64,000 nt of DNA. Origin: Vibrio sp. 10N.286.49.B1. GTDB lineage: Bacteria; Pseudomonadota; Gammaproteobacteria; Enterobacterales; Vibrionaceae. The position numbers and the translations under genes are program-made. The notes beneath the pieces were generated by a model. That model was not told the origin of the DNA and searched no databases. It saw only the letters and a program-made list of their open reading frames with translations. The stretch lies in assembly GCF_002873335.1 (NCBI RefSeq), contig NZ_MCUW01000008.1, positions 62,001 to 126,000 of the forward strand, written 5' to 3'. Positions 27,180 through 35,943 of the stretch are shown here, in pieces; within the stretch, counting starts at the first letter, position 1, and each line of letters begins with the position of its first letter.

Positions 27180-28883
27180 CTACTTGCTTGCAAATTGGTA
27201 AGTACGGTACCCACCAATAAGATTGCGAGCTTTAAAACCAGAATTGACAAGCTGACGATAAGCTACGTTACCGCGTAACCCAACTTGGCAATAAATGATG
27301 ATCTCTTTGTCTTTAGGCAACTCATCCATACGCTGGCGTAATTGATCAACAGGAATGTTGACGGCGCCCTCGATAAAGCCTCCATTTTCCAGCTCTCCTG
27401 GATTACGAACATCTAGTAATAGTTGATCGCCAGTGAGGTTGTTAATTTCATTAAAGTGAATCGGAGTCGCATCACCATTAATGATGTTGTTAGCAACAAA
27501 AGCCGCTTGATTAATCACGTCTTTTGCACTGCCGTACGGAGGCGCATAGGTGAGTTCTAAATGTTGCAGCTGTTGAACCGTCATCCCAGCACGCTGTGCG
27601 ACGGCCATAATATCGATGCGTTTGTCGACTCCGTCTTTCCCCGCCGCTTGTGCACCTAAAATTTTACCATCTGTAGGATCGAACAGCATTTTGAATGAAA
27701 CGAGCTCTGCACCGGGGTAATAGCTCGCATGGCTTGCGGTATGGACATACACCTTTTCATAATGAATGCCTTCCTTGAGGAGCTGTTTCTCATTTTTACC
27801 TGTTGAGGCAATAGCAAGATCGAAAATCTTACAAATCGCGGTGCCTTGAGTACCCTGATAAGACTCTTTTCGGCCGAACATGTTATCCGCTGCCATTCTA
27901 CCTTGTCGATTCGCAGGGCCAGCAAGAGGGACTAGAGTTTGTTCGCCTGTCACAAAGTCCATTTCTTCAATAGCATCGCCAACGGCATAAATAAATGGGT
28001 CACTTGTTTGCATCGTTGGTGATGTCCAGATCCCGCCCAGATCACCAATTTTTAGGCCAGCTTGCTTAGCAAGAGAGGTTTCAGGGCGAACACCAATTGC
28101 CATGATGAGTAAATCAGTTTGCAGTACCTCATTGTTACTCAGTGACAATGATAAATGACCGTTAATATGAGTATGTTCGGTATTTTCACCAGTATCGATA
28201 CTTGGGATATGATCGGTTGGCGTATATTCAACCGCTGTTAACGCGACCCCTAATTTTAAATCGATACCATGGTCTAGGATCTCGGCGTGCGCAAACCCGG
28301 CCATTTCACGATCAACTGGTGTCATGACTTGATCTGCAAGTTCTAACAGAGTGGTTTTAATCCCGCGCTGGTGGAACGCTTCCATCATTTCTAAACCGAT
28401 AAAACCGCCTCCAACCACTGTTGCATGTTCAACATTATTGCTTTCAATGGTATTGAGGATGCGATCCATATCGGGAATGTTGCGCAGTGAATGTGTTAAA
28501 GGATTCATTGCTCCTGGGATAGGGGGAACAATCGGACTCGCGCCTGGACTTAATAACAAAAAGTCATAATTCTCGGAGTATTCGGAACCGTCGAGTAAGT
28601 TTTTCACGGTCACTGTTTGTTTTTGTTTGTTGATTGAGACAACTTCATTCATGACACGCACGTCTACATTGAAACGTGATAAAAAGCTTTCTGGCGTTTG
28701 AAGAAGTAATTTGCTGCGGTCAGTAATGTCACCACCAATGTGGTAAGGCAGTCCACAATTAGCAAACGAAACGAAGCTACCTCGTTCGAACATAATGATT
28801 TCGGCATTTTCATCTAAACGACGTGCTCGTGCTGCTGCCGATGCGCCACCGGCAACTCCGCCTACAATTAATATCTTAGTCAT
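27180..28883 (-). CDS. CoA-disulfide/persulfide reductase with C-terminal rhodanese domain
   Basis: A 567-residue flavoprotein. Residues 1-450 are a pyridine-nucleotide disulfide oxidoreductase: FAD motif GGVAGGASAAARARR, single active cysteine Cys43 in FANCGLPY, NAD(P)H motif VVGGGFIGLEMME and FAD motif YAVGDAIEE. Residues 470-567 are a rhodanese domain with its cysteine at 532 (IIYCQVGLRGN). Related fusions reduce CoA disulfide, CoA-persulfide or polysulfide with NAD(P)H. The ATG at 28883 has GAGG upstream and fits the family; a longer frame to 28934 is rejected. It is divergent from a BigR-like regulator that probably controls it. Confidence 0.9.
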   Translation of the reverse strand: MTKILIVGGVAGGASAAARARRLDENAEIIMFERGSFVSFANCGLPYHIGGDITDRSKLLLQTPESFLSRFNVDVRVMNEVVSINKQKQTVTVKNLLDGSEYSENYDFLLLSPGASPIVPPIPGAMNPLTHSLRNIPDMDRILNTIESNNVEHATVVGGGFIGLEMMEAFHQRGIKTTLLELADQVMTPVDREMAGFAHAEILDHGIDLKLGVALTAVEYTPTDHIPSIDTGENTEHTHINGHLSLSLSNNEVLQTDLLIMAIGVRPETSLAKQAGLKIGDLGGIWTSPTMQTSDPFIYAVGDAIEEMDFVTGEQTLVPLAGPANRQGRMAADNMFGRKESYQGTQGTAICKIFDLAIASTGKNEKQLLKEGIHYEKVYVHTASHASYYPGAELVSFKMLFDPTDGKILGAQAAGKDGVDKRIDIMAVAQRAGMTVQQLQHLELTYAPPYGSAKDVINQAAFVANNIINGDATPIHFNEINNLTGDQLLLDVRNPGELENGGFIEGAVNIPVDQLRQRMDELPKDKEIIIYCQVGLRGNVAYRQLVNSGFKARNLIGGYRTYQFASK

Positions 28884-28968
28884 GCTTACCTCGTCTCTAA
28901 ATCGTAAAAGTGTCAGTTTTTTTCTGCGAGTCATCGCATCTGTTTTTTAATATATCATTAAAATTAGC

Positions 28969-29058
28969 TTTGTCTAATATAACTTTTGCTAAATTTGAAA
29001 TTGCTACATTTGATTTGACTAAATTTGCCATTACTAAATAAGCATTGACTAATTTAGT
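28969..29058. promoter_or_regulatory. six tandem 15-bp repeats in the divergent control region
   Basis: Six head-to-tail units of exactly 15 bp, with the best conserved bases in phase: CTA at 28974, 28989, 29004, 29019, 29034 and 29049. The approximate consensus is WTTGMCTAAATTTGA. They fill the space between the divergent reductase and regulator genes, so they are likely operator repeats for the ArsR-type regulator. Confidence 0.7.
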
Positions 29059-29104
29059 GGTATTGTGAATAATTCACTCATTGAAATAAGGTGTTGAGAG
29101 TTTA

Positions 29105-29401
29105 ATGATGAATTTGGCGGATATGAAACCCAAAGTCGACGCAGTCGCGGAGACGCTTAAAATATTGTCCCATCCAAGTCGTTTGTTTGTACTTTGCCAG
29201 TTAGTGGGCGGAGAGCAAGGTGCAGGCGAGTTACAAGCGAACTCCGATCTAAGCCAGTCGGCGTTTTCGCAGCATTTGACGGTATTGAAAAAAGCGGATT
29301 TGGTTAAAGTTAGAAAAGAGTCACAACACGTGTATTACTCGTTAAAAGACGAGCGAATCAAGGCACTAATAGAGCAGCTTCATCGTCTGTACTGTCATTA
29401 G
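29105..29401 (+). CDS. ArsR-family regulator, BigR/SqrR-like
   Basis: A 98-residue winged-helix repressor. The recognition helix region is SQSAFSQHLTVLKKADLV. Two cysteines, Cys31 (FVLCQLVGG) and Cys97 (LYCH), are placed like the redox pair of BigR/SqrR, which senses persulfide by forming a di- or polysulfide link, and metal-site residues of classic ArsR are absent. It is followed after 48 nt by two YeeE/YedE transporter genes and is divergent from a persulfide-type reductase, the usual BigR neighbourhood. Regulation by the 15-bp repeats upstream is inferred. Confidence 0.85.
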   Translation: MMNLADMKPKVDAVAETLKILSHPSRLFVLCQLVGGEQGAGELQANSDLSQSAFSQHLTVLKKADLVKVRKESQHVYYSLKDERIKALIEQLHRLYCH

Positions 29402-29449
29402 CATTTCACATAATTAGTTCTGCATCACGACGCAGAGCGAGGAGTAATA

Positions 29450-29866
29450 ATGGACTTTGTATTTCCATGGGCATCACTATTGGGTGGAATGCTGTTAGGT
29501 GTATCCGCAACGTTATTATTGTTATTTAACGGCAAAATTGCAGGTATCAGCGGTATTCTCTCTGGGGTATTAACCAGAAAAGCTGGCGACGTGGACTGGC
29601 GGTGGGTCTTTCTGGTCGGCATGGTACTTGGTGGGTTTGCGGCAGGTTACTTTACTCACACAGAGCCTGTAGAAATGGTTGTGTCGTTGCCGTTTGTCCT
29701 TGTCGCTGGTCTCATTGTGGGACTTGGCACCAGTCTAGGTAATGGTTGTACGAGTGGCCACGGGATCTGCGGGATGGGGCGATTGTCGATTAGATCGATT
29801 GTTGCCACCATCGTCTTTATGGGCATCGCCATGTTGACAACCTTTTTTATCTTACATGTACTGTAG
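29450..29866 (+). CDS. YeeE/YedE half-size sulfur transporter, first subunit
   Basis: A 138-residue inner-membrane protein with about four hydrophobic segments and the family's cysteine motif NGCTSGHGICGMG, which in YeeE-type channels guides thiosulfate or related sulfur species. It is half the size of YeeE; the second half is the next gene. The RBS GAGGAG is strong. It is in an operon with the BigR-like repressor. Confidence 0.85.
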   Translation: MDFVFPWASLLGGMLLGVSATLLLLFNGKIAGISGILSGVLTRKAGDVDWRWVFLVGMVLGGFAAGYFTHTEPVEMVVSLPFVLVAGLIVGLGTSLGNGCTSGHGICGMGRLSIRSIVATIVFMGIAMLTTFFILHVL

Positions 29867-29875
29867 GGCATTCAT

Positions 29876-30289
29876 ATGTATTTAGTTATTGCGTTAATTA
29901 GTGGCGTGTTATTTGGCGTTGGAATGATTGTGTCAGGCATGAGCGATCCCCTCAATGTAATTGGATTTTTAGATGTATTTGGTCATTGGAAGCCAGATCT
30001 GGCGTTTGTGATGGGGGGCGCTTTGTTGGTATTTGCACCCTGTTATTGGTTTATTATCAAGCGCAAACAAAAACCGGTTTGCCAAGATGAGTTTTGTGTT
30101 CCGACTAACACTAAAGTTGATAAAAAGCTCATAATCGGTGCAACATTATTTGGCATTGGTTGGGGAATTGCAGGAATATGCCCAGGTCCAGCTATTGCGT
30201 CTATTGCTAATGGTAGCTGGGGTATCGTGGGTTTTGTTGTGACAATGTTACTTGGGCTTTCGATTGGTGGAAAGCTATCCGGACGATAA
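29876..30289 (+). CDS. YeeE/YedE half-size sulfur transporter, second subunit
   Basis: A 137-residue membrane protein homologous to the C-terminal half of YeeE/YedE. It has four hydrophobic segments, an internal basic loop with CQDEFC, and the motif GWGIAGICPGPAIAS. It starts 9 nt after the first subunit, so the two are co-translated and likely assemble together. The pairing resembles the PmpA/PmpB arrangement of bigR operons. Confidence 0.85.
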   Translation: MYLVIALISGVLFGVGMIVSGMSDPLNVIGFLDVFGHWKPDLAFVMGGALLVFAPCYWFIIKRKQKPVCQDEFCVPTNTKVDKKLIIGATLFGIGWGIAGICPGPAIASIANGSWGIVGFVVTMLLGLSIGGKLSGR

Positions 30290-30360
30290 CCAGACTATCG
30301 ATAAGTCTCGCGACATTCCTTTATCAATGTATGTACGGAATGTCGCTAGAGAAAACGGAT

Positions 30361-30392
30361 GGGTTTTGAAAGGAGTCTTTCAAAACCCTTTT
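30361..30392 (+). terminator. terminator of the bigR-yeeE operon
   Basis: A perfect 12-bp stem GGGTTTTGAAAG/CTTTCAAAACCC with loop GAGT and then TTTT. A second 10-bp hairpin (30310-30319 with 30337-30346) precedes it. Confidence 0.85.
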
Positions 30393-30400
30393 ATTTGTTC

Positions 30401-31303
30401 TCAATAAAGTTGTGTTGAAACCGGACAATGATCGCTCATTTTAAAGTTAAGAACGTCATCGATATCCATTTTATTTTGAACGGCAGGCGCAGCGTTTAAG
30501 GCTGGACTAACAATAATGTGATCGATAATAGAACGAAATTGATGAGTTCTTTTGGGATTTTTGTTTGACCTTATCTTACATATCGCCTTGGTTGATTGTG
30601 TGGTTAAGCGAGGGCTATGATTTAGATTCTTAGTCATATCATTCCATAACCAATCACCGCGATAAGCAAGATTATGGTTAAAGTCACCGAGTAACACATA
30701 TTGGTGACCAGTTTGTTCTACTTGTTTAAGCCAACTATTAATAGCCTGCCCTTGGTGTTTAAGTTGTTTACATGAAGAAGAGTTCGAGTACTTACCCGAG
30801 CATCCGGCTTTTAAGTGAACAGAGAGTAAGTGAATGGTCTGGCCATTGTGGTCAAGTCTGACTGCAGACGCAAACCTCAATCTATTGCCACTTGTTAGCG
30901 GAAAATCCGGTTCATCATATGAAGATAGAGTATTGCGCACAGCGATCCCAGTATACTGGTTGATCTCGTTAAATTGATGCTTGCTGTTGTGGGAAAGTGC
31001 ACGTTCCGAAAAATAAACCCTGTAGCCATTGCCCACCACTTTTCGTATTGCCTCTATTGAGTCGACCTCTTGAAACGCCAAAATGTCTGGGTTCACTTTT
31101 TGAAAATGATGAGCCAATGCCTCAAAATCAGAAGGCGAACGATCGCTTTGCTCGAACTTTGACGAGGCAGTCGTGGATAACCATTCTATATTCCAAGTCG
31201 TCAATGTGATCGCCTGCGACATTGTAGGAAAAATACTTATAGCCAGTACGCAAGTAAATTTTGCCATTTCATAACGGATTGTTCTAATCATCTTCCTTGC
31301 CAT
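30401..31303 (-). CDS. secreted endonuclease/exonuclease/phosphatase-fold protein
   Basis: A DNase I-like fold protein of about 300 residues with an N-terminal signal sequence (IFPTMSQA). Motifs: TTWNIEWL, ILAFQEVDS (metal-binding Glu), LLSVHLKAGC, LLGDFNHNL, IDHIIVS and SDHCPVSTQL (catalytic His). It could be an extracellular or periplasmic nuclease or a phosphoesterase; the substrate is not deducible. The start at 31303 is a choice between several in-frame ATGs; 31345 would extend the N-terminus. Confidence 0.82.
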   Translation of the reverse strand: MARKMIRTIRYEMAKFTCVLAISIFPTMSQAITLTTWNIEWLSTTASSKFEQSDRSPSDFEALAHHFQKVNPDILAFQEVDSIEAIRKVVGNGYRVYFSERALSHNSKHQFNEINQYTGIAVRNTLSSYDEPDFPLTSGNRLRFASAVRLDHNGQTIHLLSVHLKAGCSGKYSNSSSCKQLKHQGQAINSWLKQVEQTGHQYVLLGDFNHNLAYRGDWLWNDMTKNLNHSPRLTTQSTKAICKIRSNKNPKRTHQFRSIIDHIIVSPALNAAPAVQNKMDIDDVLNFKMSDHCPVSTQLY

Positions 31304-31451
31304 TTTAAAATTATCTCTGAGCCAATGTGCCGCAAGCGCTGGCAAAAAATCAACATAAACTTATCAAAAATGAGTGAAAATTTTATGCAATTCATCAACT
31401 GAGACCAAGTCCATCAAGATCGAATTCTTATTGCTCAGTACCTTCGTTTTG

Positions 31452-31465
31452 TTGATCTAAATCAA
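31452..31465. promoter_or_regulatory. perfect FNR box upstream of nrdD
   Basis: TTGATCTAAATCAA matches TTGAT-N4-ATCAA exactly, 121 nt upstream of the nrdD start. It fits anaerobic activation of the oxygen-sensitive reductase. Confidence 0.85.
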
Positions 31466-31496
31466 TACTTTGAGTTGGTGGTTCTCGTTAAATACA

Positions 31497-31512
31497 CCAC
31501 AATATATTGTGT
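31497..31512. promoter_or_regulatory. NrdR box 1
   Basis: CCACAATATATTGTGT matches ACACWATATATWGTGT at 15 of 16 positions. It lies between the FNR box and nrdD. Confidence 0.85.
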
Positions 31513-31527
31513 CAGAATTAAACGTAA

Positions 31528-31543
31528 CAACCCTATATAGTGT
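31528..31543. promoter_or_regulatory. NrdR box 2
   Basis: CAACCCTATATAGTGT matches the NrdR consensus at 12 of 16. It is exactly 31 bp (three helical turns) from box 1, the spacing typical of paired NrdR boxes. Confidence 0.75.
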
Positions 31544-31586
31544 ATTTGTGGATAAGTCTGTGAATATTTGGGGGATAGGAGAAAGG

Positions 31587-33707
31587 GTGAAAACAATCGT
31601 AATCAAAAGAGACGGCTCTCGTGCTCCGTTTACAAAGGATCGTATAGAAGCTGCCGTAGTAAGAGCAGCAGAACATGCAGACAAAGCGCTTGAGCTGTAT
31701 GCAACCAACGTTGCGTTAGCGGTCGAGCTGAAGTTGCAGGATTGCGAACATGTAGACATCCAAGAGATCCAAACGTTAGTCGAGAATGAGCTCATGCAGG
31801 GACCTTACAAAGGTCTTGCGCGTTCTTACATCGAATATCGTCATGACCGTGATTTGGCTCGCGAGAAAAAAAGCGCGTTGACCAAAGAAATCGAAGGGTT
31901 GATTGAAGAAAGTAATGCTGACCTACTGAATGAGAATGCAAATAAAGACGGCAAAGTAATCCCTACTCAGCGTGATTTGCTTGCTGGTATTGTCGCGAAG
32001 CATTACGCAAAAACACGTATTCTACCTCGTGATATTGTTCAAGCCCATGATGAAGGTGATATTCACTATCATGATCTTGACTACGCGCCGTTTTTCCCAA
32101 TGTTCAACTGTATGCTTATTGATCTTAAAGGCATGTTGACTCACGGATTTAAAATGGGCAACGCTGAAATAGATACACCTAAATCTATTTCAACGGCTAC
32201 AGCCGTTACTGCGCAAATCATCGCTCAAGTGGCAAGCCACATTTACGGCGGTACAACGATCAATCGTATTGATGAAGTATTAGCACCTTATGTAAAAACG
32301 AGTTTTGATAAGCACTTAGAAATTGCCAAAGAGTGGGATATTCATGCACCTGAGGAGTTTGCTACTAAGCAAACGGAAAAAGAGTGTTATGACGCGTTCC
32401 AATCACTTGAATACGAAGTCAATACCCTTCACACCGCAAACGGCCAAACTCCTTTTGTTACGTTTGGTTTTGGTCTTGGCACTAGCTGGGAATCAAAGCT
32501 GATTCAACAATCTATTTTAAAGAATCGTATTGCTGGCTTGGGTAAAAATCGTAAAACAGCGGTGTTCCCTAAATTAGTCTTCGCGATCAAAGATGGATTG
32601 AACCATCAAGCACAAGATCCGCATTACGATGTCAAACAATTGGCATTGGAATGTGCAACAAAGCGTATGTATCCAGATATTCTTAACTACGACAAAGTCG
32701 TGGAGATTACAGGCTCTTTTAAAACACCAATGGGCTGTCGTAGTTTTTTGAATACCTACGAGGAGAATGGTGAACTGCAACACGAAGGACGAAATAACCT
32801 TGGTGTCGTAAGTTTGAACTTGCCACGTATTGCAATTAAAGCGAATGGTGATCTCGATAAGTTCTATGAATTATTGAACGATCGAATGACACTTGCTCGC
32901 CGTGCGCTTGAAACTCGTATCAGTCGCCTGGAAAAAGTGAAAGCGCGCGTAGCACCTATCTTGTATATGGAAGGGGCATGTGGCGTTCGTCTTAAAGCTG
33001 ATGACTCTATTGCACACATCTTTAAAAATGGTCGTGCCTCTATTTCATTGGGCTATATCGGTGTGCATGAAACTATGACCGCGCTGTTTGGTGCGGACGT
33101 ACATATGTACGATGATAATGACATCCGTGATAAAGCGTTGGATATCATTAAGCACATGAAAGAAACCGTGAATGCTTGGACTGAAGAAACGGGTTATGCA
33201 TTCAGCCTATACGGAACACCAAGTGAAAACTTGTGCAGCCGCTTCTGCCAAATTGATGCGAAAGAGTTTGGTGTGATTGAAGGGGTTACAGACAAGGGTT
33301 ATTACACGAATAGTTTCCACTTAGATGTGCAAAAGACAGTTAATCCCTACGACAAAATAGACTTTGAGATGCCTTACCCAGAAATTTCGTCTGGTGGCTT
33401 TATTTGTTATGGCGAATTTCCGAACATGCAGCGGAACGTAGAAGCATTAGAGAATGTTTGGGATTATAGCTACAGTCGAGTCCCTTACTACGGGACAAAC
33501 ACGCCAATTGATGAGTGCTACGAGTGTGGCTATACCGGTGAGTTTGATTGCACGAGTAAAGGTTTTACTTGTCCTAAATGTGGCAATCATGATTCATCTA
33601 AAGTATCCGTAACACGTCGCGTTTGTGGGTATTTAGGCAGTCCTGACGCTCGTCCATTTAACTTTGGTAAACAAGAAGAAGTTAAGCGTCGAGTTAAGCA
33701 TTTATAA
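31587..33707 (+). CDS. nrdD: anaerobic ribonucleoside-triphosphate reductase
   Basis: Class III reductase that makes dNTPs without oxygen by glycyl-radical chemistry. From the GTG at 31587 (AGGAGA upstream) it is 706 residues; an ATG at 31470 would add 39 atypical residues. The N-terminal ATP cone (KRDGSRAPFTKDRIE), the C-terminal four-cysteine zinc site (CYECG...CPKCG) and the radical loop RRVCGYLG, with Gly681 at the E. coli position, are visible. nrdG follows after 226 nt and a terminator-like hairpin. The promoter has FNR and NrdR sites. Confidence 0.96.
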   Translation: MKTIVIKRDGSRAPFTKDRIEAAVVRAAEHADKALELYATNVALAVELKLQDCEHVDIQEIQTLVENELMQGPYKGLARSYIEYRHDRDLAREKKSALTKEIEGLIEESNADLLNENANKDGKVIPTQRDLLAGIVAKHYAKTRILPRDIVQAHDEGDIHYHDLDYAPFFPMFNCMLIDLKGMLTHGFKMGNAEIDTPKSISTATAVTAQIIAQVASHIYGGTTINRIDEVLAPYVKTSFDKHLEIAKEWDIHAPEEFATKQTEKECYDAFQSLEYEVNTLHTANGQTPFVTFGFGLGTSWESKLIQQSILKNRIAGLGKNRKTAVFPKLVFAIKDGLNHQAQDPHYDVKQLALECATKRMYPDILNYDKVVEITGSFKTPMGCRSFLNTYEENGELQHEGRNNLGVVSLNLPRIAIKANGDLDKFYELLNDRMTLARRALETRISRLEKVKARVAPILYMEGACGVRLKADDSIAHIFKNGRASISLGYIGVHETMTALFGADVHMYDDNDIRDKALDIIKHMKETVNAWTEETGYAFSLYGTPSENLCSRFCQIDAKEFGVIEGVTDKGYYTNSFHLDVQKTVNPYDKIDFEMPYPEISSGGFICYGEFPNMQRNVEALENVWDYSYSRVPYYGTNTPIDECYECGYTGEFDCTSKGFTCPKCGNHDSSKVSVTRRVCGYLGSPDARPFNFGKQEEVKRRVKHL

Positions 33708-33750
33708 TAAGCCGTGCTAAGCGTGCTTATGAAAAGCATGCGAACGAGAA

Positions 33751-33785
33751 ACATAGTGCCACGCTAATGTGGCACTATGTTTTTT
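33751..33785 (+). terminator. terminator or attenuator between nrdD and nrdG
   Basis: A perfect 12-bp stem ACATAGTGCCAC/GTGGCACTATGT with a 6-nt loop and TTTTT. Its location suggests that nrdG gets reduced read-through or its own promoter. Confidence 0.85.
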
Positions 33786-33826
33786 GATTATATGCTTACG
33801 TTATGCATCTAATCGGCTACCTATCC

Positions 33827-33859
33827 ATGATTTATGATTTATGATTTATGATTTATGAT
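33827..33859 (+). repeat. ATGATTT heptanucleotide repeat
   Basis: Four perfect tandem copies of ATGATTT plus five bases, between the nrdD terminator and nrdG, about 75 nt before the nrdG start. Confidence 0.85.
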
Positions 33860-33933
33860 GTAGGTGGTCTGTCGTTTACCCTTTTATCCTATGCCGATAC
33901 ACCATGATATGGTGAATCAGAGACACAAGTACT

Positions 33934-34407
33934 ATGAATTATCACCAGTATCATCCCATCGATGTGGTTAATGGCCCGGGAACAAGGAGTACACTCTTTG
34001 TCTCTGGATGTGAGCATCAATGTCGTGGCTGTTATAATCAGACAACATGGTCGTTGCGTTCAGGCCATGAATTCACACAACAGTTAGAAGATCAGATTAT
34101 CGCTGACCTTAATTGTACTCGTATTAAAAAACGTGGCCTTTCGTTATCCGGGGGGGACCCGTTGCACCCAGCGAACGTTGAGTCAGTGCTGAAGTTGGTC
34201 ATGCGAGTGAAAGAAGAGTGTCCAGGTAAGGACATCTGGTTATGGTCGGGCTATACGCTATCGGCATTGTCACTTGAACAACAACGAATCGTAGACCTTA
34301 TTGATGTACTCGTGGATGGGAAGTTTGAACAGAACTTGTTTGACCCTGAGTTGGAATGGCGAGGCAGTGCGAATCAAATTATCCATCGCTTTACCGATAC
34401 TATTTAA
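33934..34407 (+). CDS. nrdG: anaerobic ribonucleotide reductase activating protein
   Basis: A radical-SAM enzyme that installs the glycyl radical on NrdD. The 157-residue protein has the 4Fe-4S motif Cys26-x3-Cys30-x2-Cys33 (SGCEHQCRGCYNQ) and the SAM-binding SLSGGDPLHPAN. It follows nrdD on the same strand, separated by a hairpin and a short tandem repeat. Its RBS is weak. Confidence 0.96.
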   Translation: MNYHQYHPIDVVNGPGTRSTLFVSGCEHQCRGCYNQTTWSLRSGHEFTQQLEDQIIADLNCTRIKKRGLSLSGGDPLHPANVESVLKLVMRVKEECPGKDIWLWSGYTLSALSLEQQRIVDLIDVLVDGKFEQNLFDPELEWRGSANQIIHRFTDTI

Positions 34408-34655
34408 TAGCCACAGAAATACCATATGCTTCGTCAATAAACAAAATCCCTGCCACCTCGATCTCCGGCCGTATTGTCACCTGTTTTCATAACAAGCAAA
34501 CTAAAGACCCCATAGCACAAGCAATGCTGGGTCTTGGGTTGTTTATTACGCAAACTTTCCTTCTGAATCTATAGAAAACACAAAAGTATTTCAAAAATTT
34601 GTTTCTAGTGATAACGTTGACGCCATCGCTTGAATTTCAAAGGGTTGTGACTTTC

Positions 34656-35840
34656 ATGTTTTCTCATTTATCCGAGCCTACGCTCGATCCTATTCTGTCT
34701 CTTTCGGTTGCGTACCGAAATGATCCTCGCCAAGACAAAGTTGATCTTGGCATTGGTGTTTATCGCAATAGTGATGGCCAAACACCAATAATGAAAGCCG
34801 TTGCAGAAGCGCAGCGAATCGTCACCAGTGAACAACAAACCAAAGCTTACGTTGGACTGGCTGGCTGCGAAGAGTTTAACCAAAGCATTGGTAAGGTTGT
34901 ATTCGGTGAAACACCCATTTACGACCGTATGTCAATTATTCAAACTCCAGGTGCCAGTGGCGGCTTAAGAATGTTAGGTGACTTACTTAACGTCGCAGCG
35001 CCGGGTACAACAGTTTGGTTATCAAATCCTAGCTATGTTAATCATAAACCAGTGATGGAAGCGGCAGGCTTGAATGTTAAGTATTACCGCTATTTCAACG
35101 CCGTTACAAAACAAGTAGACACTGACGCCATGCTGACCGATATCAGCACCGCAGGTGTGGGCGATGTCGTGTTATTGCATGGTTGTTGTCATAACCCAAC
35201 CGGCGCAGATATAACGCTAGACGATTGGAAACAAATTACTGAACTTAGCGTTCGGAATGGATTTGTTCCATTTGTTGACGTTGCCTATCAAGGGTTTGGC
35301 GATGGGTTAGAGCAAGATGCATTCGGACTTCGACACATGGCAGAAAACGTTGAAGAAATGTTATTAACGACCTCTTGTTCCAAAAATTTTGGCTTATATC
35401 GTGAACGCACCGGTGCGGCGGTTGTGATCGGTAAAAATGCCAAAGAGGCCGCGAATGCAAGAGGTAAACTACTAACATTAGCTCGCTCAACGTATACGAT
35501 GCCGCCTGATCACGGTGCGGCGTTAGTAAAAACCATACTAGGGGATGAACATCTAACGGGACAATGGAAGTCAGAATTGGTCGAAATGCAGCAAAGATTG
35601 GTTTCGCTACGTGATGGGTTATGCAAAGAACTTAAAAATAACCATTCATGTGACGAATTTGACTTTATCATGGATCACAAAGGTATGTTTACTGTGCTAG
35701 GATTTAGTGCAGAGCAGATGCAACGTCTTCGTGTTGATTTTGGTATTTATGGTGTCGACGATGGCCGAATCAATATCGCAGGTTTATCTGAAGCACAGCT
35801 ACCTTATGTTGCCGATGCGTTGATATCAGTGAATCAGTAA
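34656..35840 (+). CDS. class I aspartate/aromatic aminotransferase
   Basis: A 394-residue PLP enzyme with the Schiff-base lysine Lys243 in TSCSKNFGLYRERTGA, the GASGGLR phosphate-site region and HGCCHNPTG. It resembles AspC/TyrB. The substrate range is not decidable from sequence, but if it accepts aromatics it would supply 4-hydroxyphenylpyruvate to the hppD pathway at the other end of the window. The ATG at 34656 was chosen over an upstream ATG at 34599, which adds residues not usual for the family. Confidence 0.9.
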   Translation: MFSHLSEPTLDPILSLSVAYRNDPRQDKVDLGIGVYRNSDGQTPIMKAVAEAQRIVTSEQQTKAYVGLAGCEEFNQSIGKVVFGETPIYDRMSIIQTPGASGGLRMLGDLLNVAAPGTTVWLSNPSYVNHKPVMEAAGLNVKYYRYFNAVTKQVDTDAMLTDISTAGVGDVVLLHGCCHNPTGADITLDDWKQITELSVRNGFVPFVDVAYQGFGDGLEQDAFGLRHMAENVEEMLLTTSCSKNFGLYRERTGAAVVIGKNAKEAANARGKLLTLARSTYTMPPDHGAALVKTILGDEHLTGQWKSELVEMQQRLVSLRDGLCKELKNNHSCDEFDFIMDHKGMFTVLGFSAEQMQRLRVDFGIYGVDDGRINIAGLSEAQLPYVADALISVNQ

Positions 35841-35943
35841 CATAATAAGAAAAGTATTGTGTTCTGTCAGAATGTTATCCAATTATAAATAATAATTAAG
35901 TGCACAGTAGTGCAATGTTGAATAGAGCTATAAAGGTGAATAA

